NCBI GenBank assembly: GCA_025769875.1
Contig: JAGFNK010000072.1
Coordinates: 1 to 64,000, forward strand
Reading direction: 5' to 3'
From: Russula earlei
Taxonomy: Eukaryota > Basidiomycota > Agaricomycetes > Russulales > Russulaceae
Length of the DNA stretch: 64,000 bases
Shown here: positions 55,506 through 64,000 of the stretch, piece by piece
Position numbering within the stretch: the first letter of the stretch is position 1
How the letters are laid out: the number at the start of each line of letters is the position of its first letter
Notes under the pieces: generated by a model
Database searches by the model: none
The model's input: only the letters and a program-made list of their open reading frames with translations
What the model was told of the DNA's origin: nothing
Translations under genes and position numbers: made by a program

Positions 55506-57055
55506 ATGGCCCCATTGCAGACCAGAACGCCTTTCAATCTGGCTGGCCGTCCGCAAAAGTCGGATCTGGTCGCAGAATTCGCGGGAAAGCACCTCAACGA
55601 GCTGAGGACCCCCGCATTTGTTATAGATCGCCATGTTTTCTCAAGCAACTGTGCAAAGATGCACGCGAACGCGGCGGGATACGGCGCAGAGTTCAGGGCT
55701 CACCTCAAGACGCACAAGGTAATCGCGCTCGCTCCGATAGTTTACGCGTGCCTCTGTGCCCCTTACGTCGCATCCTTGTTTTCGCCCTTTAGACTGTAGA
55801 GGGAACAATGCTCCAGCTCGTTTCCGCTTTTGCCACCACTCATGCCGTTGTGGTATCTACGGTGATGGAAGCCTGGGAAGTGGTCAAATCTGGGCTTGTC
55901 TCCGAGGGCGTGGTAAACGACGTGCGCAAACATTAGATCATTTCCAACGTACGCCGAGATAACTCTATGACGCACCAGATCCTATACGGACTGCCCATTC
56001 CGATAAATAAAATTAGTGACCTATCCGATCTGTGGGATGAAGCGGGGAAAGACGGCGCGATCGTCCGTCTCTTGGTGGACCATCCCAGCCAGATCCAGGC
56101 CCTCGACGACTTTGAAAGGGCACGGGCTGTAAAGAGGCGATGGTCTGTGTTCGTGAAAATCGACGGGAACCAAAAGTAAGCACATTTTGTTCCTCGTGGC
56201 CCTGTGAATCATACGATGGCCTGTAGACGTGCAGGTGTTGTGCCAGGCACCCCGGCCTTTGAAGCCCTGTTGAAAGCCATTCTTGCCTCTTCGGTCATCT
56301 CCCTGCATGGCTTCTACTGCCATGCCGGAAATTCGTACGGGTCGACTGGGCCGTCACATGCATCATCCTTCCTCTCTTCAGAGGTTCAGATCACCAACGA
56401 AGCCGCCAGGTTGGCACTTGATTTGATATCTACGTGGCCTGGTTGGGAAGGCGAGCCTCCCAAGTTCGTCTTATCCGTCGGGTCGACACCTACGGCACAC
56501 AGCGCGTCTGCTGAGACAAGGGCGCAGCTAGAGATATTGCTCCATGGTACATTGGAACTTCATGCCGGTATGTGTGCCGTCATTTTTGGTCATACAATAA
56601 GAAAGTGATACGGGTGCTGATTTGACTCGTCAGGAAACTACCCCCTGCTGGATCTCCAACAGCTCAACACGGGCCTCATTAACGCCGAGAGCATCGCACA
56701 GAAGGTCATCGCGACCGTTGTCTCATACTATCCAGGACGAGGAGTGGAGGGTACGGACGAAGCCCTATGCGATGCTGGGGTCTTGGCCATGAGCAAGGAG
56801 ACCGGTCCGATAGAGGGTTACGGAGACGTGATCGGAAAACCATGGAGACTCGGGAGGATATCGCAAGAACATGGGATTCTGACATGCTCGTCGCGTGACA
56901 GTCAGGTGGGGGAGTTAGATGTGGGAAGCACTGTGGAAATAATCGGGCAACACGCTTGCATGATAGCCGCCGGTTACCCTTGGTACTATATCACAGACTC
57001 GAGCACTGGAGCCGACACAGTTGTGGACATCTGGGTTCCATGGAAGGGGTGGTAA
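55506..57055 (+). CDS. D-serine dehydratase (DSD1-like, PLP and zinc dependent)
   Basis: It is predicted to convert D-serine to pyruvate and ammonia, detoxifying D-amino acids in the cytosol. Five exons (55506-55718, 55793-55921, 55979-56175, 56227-56567, 56634-57055) give 433 residues, close to the yeast enzyme. The alanine-racemase-like barrel begins LRTPAFVIDRHVFSSNCAKM; the PLP Lys is in RAHLKTHKTVEG. GFYCHAGNSYGS and VLSVGSTPTAHSA are phosphate-binding segments. Near the C-terminus IGQHACMIAAGYPWYYI holds the His and Cys expected to bind zinc. A D-threonine aldolase activity is the main alternative within this fold, but the HxC zinc pair favours D-serine dehydratase. Confidence 0.92.
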
Positions 57056-57235
57056 ACACAAACACAAAACACAAATACACCTTTGTTGTCCGGCCCGGGA
57101 TCCCATTCGGATTCCCACGCCTGTTCTGTTTTGGGTTTGGCTGCAAAGGCGGACGAGCATGTGCAACCCGAATGCAACGTTAGTACACAGCTTTGCTTGC
57201 ACCACCTACTTTTACGATAGGTCGCTGCACAAGCC

Positions 57236-58455
<1,220 letters not shown>

Positions 58456-59480
58456 TTGTCTTGGAAAAAGGACTATCATTCCCATTCCTAATCGCGTTTC
58501 CAAGACTCAGGTGCTAGTCTGTCGTACTCATACCCCTCTCGTTCCTTATACCACAACTGTCTCTACAACTCGCCAACTTCTGCTGGGCGTTATCTACAGG
58601 GATATTCATTTCCTCGCTTGATTGCTTCCTTTCTCACGTCGTTCCTACATGTCTTCCTAATGTGCTGTCTGTATAGAGTGCCTCTACCTCAAGAATTTGG
58701 GCATCGAAGGCACGATGGCTCAGTGTGCTACTCTCCCAGTGATTTGAGCCGAGGCCGAGGACGCACTTCAGTCGGCTGTTGGCGTTATCGTTATCTACTC
58801 CAGCGCGTAATGCCCCCTGGAGCCTGATCTGGCTGGTGTCGCGACATTCAAGGATCAGTGATTAAAAATACCATCAAGGGCCATACCAACGCCAACGCAG
58901 ACGAGCTGCTTTCAGTGCCATGGCTGTTTCTCGGTCGAGGTCATCGTTATCTATCTTTCCACGTCCGGGTGGCCACGTCATGAGCTGCTGAGTTATGGAT
59001 AAGAACTTCAGCCTAGGTTGCTCCATATTTCCCCCTGGCAGGACCATCTCCTGATATCTGGCTGCAAAGGGAACCGTTTCCCTTTCGACATTGGCGTCGC
59101 CGCGATCGGTTCTACACCGCTCGACAGACAGGGTAAGCTGCTCTTACGGCGACCCCTCCCGCTTCCGTCCTCACATTGCGTCATCACGGCACCCTCCAGC
59201 GGACCCTCTGGGCGAACCTCTCTCGTCTCTTCGTATTTAAACACTTCGATCCTTGTCCTGGACTTCACCCCTTCGTTGACTACACGAGCTTACTGACGAC
59301 CACTTCGCTGACCTTGGTGGCGCCCAGTCTGACTAGTAGGGTGCCAGCGGATACAACGGTGCCGCGACTTGGTTGAAGTTGAACTCTCCGAGAGCAGGGT
59401 CTGGGCGTCCGCTCCTAGCAAGACCGACGACGGTATCCGCTACCGTCTTCCCTCGAGAGGCGGCATCTCGACCAGTATAG
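58456..59480. other. Region between Rab4 and the membrane-protein gene
   Basis: No exon could be fixed. The N-terminal exons of the downstream membrane protein probably lie here. Frames such as 58618-58827 and 59018-59296 are too ambiguous to assign. Confidence 0.35.
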
Positions 59481-60889
59481 TCTGCTCTTCTCCACGAGCC
59501 GGCCTCCATACAGTACCGTGGCTCGACACCTTTGATGACTGCACCTACATCACCTTCCATTGACACTTTGGGACCGGTCATGCCCCTGAACAGGACGATA
59601 GGCGTCTTGAATGCGACCGCCGGTTCCATACAGAGCTCCTCTGGTTCTTTGGCGCATCACTCGTAAGTCGTGCTGAACGTGTTCTCTAGCACGCTAATCA
59701 GCGTCATTCTGCTCAGCTTTTTCGAGAATCGCCCGGCTGTCGTCTGCGTTCTTCTGTTATCGGGAATGGCCATCGGTCTCATGATCTCACTCACCCTCAT
59801 CTACTGCCATCGAAAACGAGGCCAAAAGTTGAAACAACGTCAAAAACGAAAAGGACTCCGGGAGATGATACTTCCTTCAACAAATTCTTATAGGATGCGT
59901 GAGCACATCGATCGCCGGGATCGCTCAAGTTTTACGGCTTCGTGAGCCCGAGCAACAAGACCTCCGCAACTCAACGCATGCTCGGGTTTTCGTCCCTCAG
60001 GCTTCATACCGAAGGCAGCGTTCCTGCGACCAATGGCATTATTGATGCACCCCTTTCGCTGCCACAGGAGCAATCCTGGTCGAGCAGATCATCGTATACC
60101 GTCGCTATTCCACATGCTTCTTTGGATTTGGATGTGCGCAAGTTGCGGAGGGCAGGTTGGCATTATGCCAGTCCACCTCCGAGTCGCGAACCCCGTTTAG
60201 CCCGGTCGTCTCGAACACACACACTTTCGAGCGTACCACCGCCTCGCCCGAAACGCTCACCCTTGAGGTCGTTCGCCACCAAGGTCGAACATAAAACTCT
60301 CCGGGATAAACTCAAGCGTCACACGCGGGCGTCCTCGGCATCGAACTACCCACCCACGATGCACACTTCGAACACAGGGGCCCGGGATAAGCTCACGCGT
60401 CACACGCGGGCGTCCTCGGTATCGAACTACCCACCCACGTTGCACACCTCGAACACAGAGGCCCGGGACAAACTCACGCATTACACGTGGGCGTCCTCGG
60501 TATCGAACTACCCACCCACGTTGCACACCCTGAACACAGAGGCGGACAGCCTCTCCCTGAAAGAGGGCAGTGATGCGGCGAGCCGGAACACCTTCGGCGT
60601 TTCGCCGCACGGTTTCTTATTCGGCCGCGACCCCAACGCCGACGCCACGGAGCAGAGGGAGAAAGGGAGAGGAATGGCCACCCCGGCCACCGGTCGCAGC
60701 AGCGCAGACTCGAACGAATCGTGGTCGGTTTCTCTGGCGCAGTATTCGCCCTTGTGCAGCTCGGCGCGTTCGGCGCGTTCGGCCTCACTGGCGACGGACA
60801 CGAGCACCGAGAGAACGTCCATCCCGGACGACGAGAAGGCTTACAGAACGCCCCCGCTGGTCTGGACGCGACGCGAGGCCTCGGTCTGA
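59481..60889 (+). CDS. Single-pass membrane protein with three 27-residue repeats (5' end unresolved)
   Basis: Three supported exons (59481-59662, 59717-59941, 60001-60889) join in phase. The outer part is Ser/Thr-rich with possible N-glycosylation sites (LNRTIGVLNATAGS). A membrane segment follows (VVCVLLLSGMAIGLMISLTLIY), then a basic stop-transfer stretch (CHRKRGQKLKQRQKRK). The tail has three tandem 27-residue units (about 60298-60545), each like RDKLTRHTRASSVSNYPPTL followed by HTSNTEA, then a Ser-rich end. The layout resembles basidiomycete wall- or signal-related membrane proteins with a Ser/Thr-rich ectodomain. Up to several 5' exons, including any signal peptide, are missing from this model. 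No function is claimed. Confidence 0.7.
60298..60545 (+). repeat. Three tandem 81-bp units coding for 27 residues
   Basis: The units begin near 60302, 60383 and 60464. The first two carry CGTCACACGCGG where the third has CATTACACGTGG, that is, changes of the CG-to-CA/TG type. Otherwise the units are nearly identical, so copy number probably varies between strains. Confidence 0.8.
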
Positions 60890-61543
60890 AAGTCGGCGGC
60901 CAGTCGATGATGGGAGGACGGGCCAGGTCTGTGAGCCTCCTTTTTTTTTTTTTTTTTTTGTGCTAGTCGCAAAGACGACTCGAAATGTGGAGTTGAGCTC
61001 CGCTCTCCTGGTTGTTTTCAACCCGCGCAAGTGTTATGGGTGGCCTGCGCCGCGCCCTGTGCGAGTGCTGGCCATAATCGCCAGAGATTTCGTTCTTAGT
61101 ATTTATTGTGCTGTCATCCGGCCTTCAATTGATGGCTTCGAATGAGAGCTTCGCCATCATCCCTTGTACGATACACGCTCGCTGATGATACGTATAGACT
61201 TTGGTATCCTACTATGCATACGTCTCCGACAATGTGCTGCTTACTATACTAACTAATGTTTTTCCCGGTTTTTATAAGTTGACTCCTTAGCGTCGTCTGC
61301 GGATCCAACATGCTCGTGCTTGTGCGTTCTGGCCGCCCCATATGCAAAGAGGAAGGGAAAGATGTCAATTTGAAATGGCAACGCCGGAGAGCAGTTGGTG
61401 AGATAAATTACTTCAATCCGATCAATTGGCCAATCACTCAGAGGACTACTGTAGTACCCCATGTGTATTTCAGAGAAATAAAAAAAAAAACAGACTTCAT
61501 GGGACATGATCACAATGAACACACTGGGCTGTCACTGTACACC
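60890..61543. other. Intergenic region
   Basis: It contains an 18-20-T run at about 60940-60959. No gene is recognised. It includes the presumed promoter of the CWC2-like locus. Confidence 0.4.
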
Positions 61544-62792
61544 ATGTCTTACTAGCAGTCGTGAAAAAGCAAAAGAAGCTCAAGCCTGCGCGGAAGCAGG
61601 TGAAGCCCGGTGATGTTGACAAAGAAACCGCCCCCACAGACTGGAAAAGAGTACAGTGCGTGTCCCAGTCATTTGTCCCACGTCCTACGTCAGCTCATCC
61701 TTGTATGTAGACATATGGTATATCAAAGTACGTGCGCCCTCCTTCGGTTTGGTTCTGGGCTAAACATATCTTGCAGTAAGACAAAGTCCCAAACAACGCT
61801 GTATACAATATCAAAAAAAGATGCCGGTTTGACGCGCGCGAACACGACCAGCATGCGCTATCCCTGCCTCTTTTTTTGTTTTCCCGCGGACGCTGCCCCT
61901 ATGGCTGGGAGTGCGAGTACTTGGACACGCTTCCCGACCCAGAACGCGCATTACCTGACTCGAGCGAGGATTGCTTCGCGCGCGACAAGTTTTCGGACTG
62001 CCGTGACGACATGGGTGGTGTCGGCACGTTCACACGACCAAACCGCATGTTTTATGTTGGGCGTGTATCAAAGAGACCGGCGCTGCTCGCCCGAGGCGGA
62101 AGATGTCGTGAGACGACATTTCAAAAGAGTGGGGGTGGGATCGAACACAGTGCGTCGCCGTCCCCCCTGCGCTCCTCGGTGCGGTGTTTGACCTTGACGA
62201 ACATCTCTCTTTTCGCAGTACGTGTCCTCCAATATCGCTCGGTTCGCGTTCGTCACCTACGTCTCGGAGCACAACGCACAGTTCGCCAAAGAAGCAATGT
62301 CCTGCCAGTCCATGGACAATGATGAAATTCTCAACGTCCGTTGGGCGACCGAAGACCCGAATCCCACCTCCAAGGTCGCGGAAAAACGTCGCCTTGAGGA
62401 GATGGGTCAGGCAGCCATCCCGTGCCAGGATGGACCCGCCCGTGATTTGACGCCATGCAAGCCATTCGTGGGCGCTTGAGGAGGGCCGCGATTATCAGGC
62501 AGACGACGGTGTCATAGATGAAGATCTGGAAGAGGAAGACGACGGCGGGGGGAAGAGGAGACGAATTGAAGGGCCTGATACGGAGGTGCCCTCTGCGCCG
62601 CAGGAGACTGTGCCAGAGACATCTCAGAGGTTGCTGAGTGCGGAGACGTTGGAGAGTCTCCGTTACTTCTCTGAGCTACGGCGACAGAATGGCGCCGCAC
62701 TAGCACCTCCGAGTCCCGCTGTCCTAGCCAAGGCCCAGCGACCTTCTGCAGGGCTGGGACTTGGTGATCATGGCAGCGATGATGATGATTAG
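61544..62792 (+). pseudogene. CWC2: CWC2-like splicing factor with many frameshifts
   Basis: The locus contains, in order but in changing frames, the parts of Cwc2, a spliceosomal (NineTeen complex-related) RNA-binding protein: VVKKQKKLKPARKQVKPGDV, PPPQTGKEY, KTKSQT, RANTT, CLFF then SRGRCPYGWECEYL (CCCH zinc finger), FSDCRDDMGGVGTFTRPNR and FYVGR (start of the RRM). After a shift come SPEAEDVVRRHF, FAFVTYVSEHNAQFAKEAM (RNP1), NDEILNVRWATEDPNPTSK and AEKRRLEEMG. The acidic C-terminus EEGRDYQADDGVIDEDLEEE ends at 62792. At least seven frame changes not explained by introns are needed, several at homopolymer runs. Either this is a pseudogene or the local sequence has indel errors. Confidence 0.8.
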
Positions 62793-62924
62793 GACATTTT
62801 GTCAGTATTTTCGTAACATTCGGAAATATCTTTCCTCTGTCCGTTTCTTCATGATGATGAGTGAGTCGACGGGTACAGCTTGAAAAGAAACATGTGGACA
62901 TCTCAAAATCAGTAGTAGCGACAT

Positions 62925-64000
62925 CTACGGAAGATCATCGTTGGTTGATACCAGGCGAATCCGTTTGTTCTCTGCCGCAAGATCCTCGTCCTCCTGACGG
63001 CGGTACTTGGACAGATCCCAGTCCTCCTCCTCCTCCTCGGGATCTTGGAACCACTCTGGGTTATACTGGAATAGATCGCGCCCGCTCACACCGCTGCTCT
63101 TGCCCGCGGCCGCCTACGCGTCCTTCGCATTGCGCAGCACGTCCGCCTCGGCTTCCTTCTTGTCCATGCGCGTCTGCTTCCACTCGGCGAACGTTTCACG
63201 TTTGTGCCGCTGAGAACGGGGAAAAGAAAATGTGATTTTTTGCACGGCCGATGGCTCTGGCGTTGAACGGACGCACCTCGACGTCTAGGAACTCCTCCAG
63301 GCTTATCATGTTCGCCTTCTCTGCCTCCTCCAGCGCTTTTCGTTGGGACTTGAGTACGAACCCGGGTGGGAGAGCGTGACGATATTGACATGAATCACCG
63401 TTGGGACATTGCCAGAACCATCCGAATCTGTAGTGATGAACGAGATATTGAAACTTAACGTGAACGTCGTGTTGACGGATGGAAGGAAGCCCTCACTTCT
63501 GGGTCTCGACGGCCTCGATGAAGTACTTGCACACGATCTAAAATGAAACAAGTCGAAAGGGTGTGAGAATCAGAGCGGGACGCCTACTACGTCTGTCGTA
63601 GTCCGTGAATTTCCATGCTTGGACAGGATGACAGTCCGTAGCTTTTCCTCGTCCCAATTGTCCATCGTGTCTAAGAAGTATGGGCTCTTGGTCAACACCG
63701 GGCCTCATGCACGACAAAACGTACCTGTGAGTTTATCCTCTCGGTTATCCTCGTACAGATTCCCTTTCTCCACTCTCCGCTCCACGTCCCGATCATGGCT
63801 GAACTTGCACTTGCTGCCCTTCTCGCAGCGGCCTACTTTGAAAACCTCACACAGCACGGTCTTCGGGTCCATTCCGAAGGGCACCTTCTGTGTCTGCACA
63901 AGCTTGAAGAGCGCCGCCTCCTCTTTCCGGCGCTTCTCCTCCTCGGCCTTCTCCTTCGCCCGCAGCTCTTTCTCCCTCTCCTTGGCGAGCGTTTCGCGCG
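62925..64000 (-). CDS. TMA46: Tma46/ZC3H15-like CCCH zinc-finger protein (partial, with one in-frame TAG)
   Basis: This is a predicted ribosome-associated partner of the DRG/Rbg GTPases. Visible exons are 64000-63725, 63670-63591, 63537-63497, 63427-63277 and 63209-62925; the N-terminus lies beyond the window. The first CCCH finger is [19 protein letters not shown] (C-x7-C-x5-C-x3-H). The second begins [17 protein letters not shown] and continues [11 protein letters not shown], typical of this family. Further landmarks are [30 protein letters not shown] and the end [20 protein letters not shown]. After VLRNAKDA an in-frame TAG (about 63111-63113) stands where a Tyr codon would be expected, about 60 residues before the normal end. 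The C-terminal part after it remains conserved. Confidence 0.9.

Overview
The window looks like nuclear DNA of a filamentous basidiomycete, most likely an agaricomycete. The evidence is closely packed genes split by many introns of about 45-70 nt, orthologues of fungal housekeeping genes (CK2 alpha, Mdj1-type DnaJ, eS10, PEX16, RBM39-like factor, D-serine dehydratase, Rab4, Tma46), and Ty3 chromovirus, Tc1 and pogo-type transposons. All gene models were derived by eye from reading frames, splice sites and family motifs; none was tested by alignment or RNA data.

Layout. 1-5100: transposon debris (an LTR copy, a truncated Tc1 element, a pogo-like element with 57-bp terminal inverted repeats). 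5370-17810: genes for a choline/ethanolamine-kinase-like protein, an MFS drug/H+ antiporter, mitochondrial DnaJ, a SET-domain protein and CK2 alpha, with 3-kb and 0.7-kb gene-free stretches. 17810-22100: about 4.3 kb without a recognisable gene. 22100-39400: a repeat island holding small solo LTRs, a fold-back MITE, a chromovirus split by an intact Tc1 element, two long solo LTRs, a second pogo-like fragment split by one of those LTRs, two related repeats with ACTGG/CAGTC-rich ends, and broken pieces of a serine-protease-like gene. 39995-64000: a dense gene block (hypothetical, eS10, CorA-type transporter, EXPERA/TMEM97-like protein, coiled-coil protein, PEX16, RBM39-like splicing factor, alpha/beta hydrolase, D-serine dehydratase, Rab4, a single-pass membrane protein with 27-residue repeats, a heavily frameshifted CWC2, and Tma46/ZC3H15 running off the right edge).

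The genes form no pathway cluster. Several pairs share short divergent promoters (SET/CK2, coiled-coil/PEX16, hydrolase/D-serine dehydratase). The most distinctive features are the sharp contrast between the CpG-poor repeat island and its CpG-rich flanks, cleanly datable nested insertions with intact target-site duplications, a promoter-region duplication flanking the island, a CorA-type protein without the GMN signature, and a cluster of coding lesions in the last 2.5 kb. No clearly new defence, biosynthetic or other multi-gene system was found.
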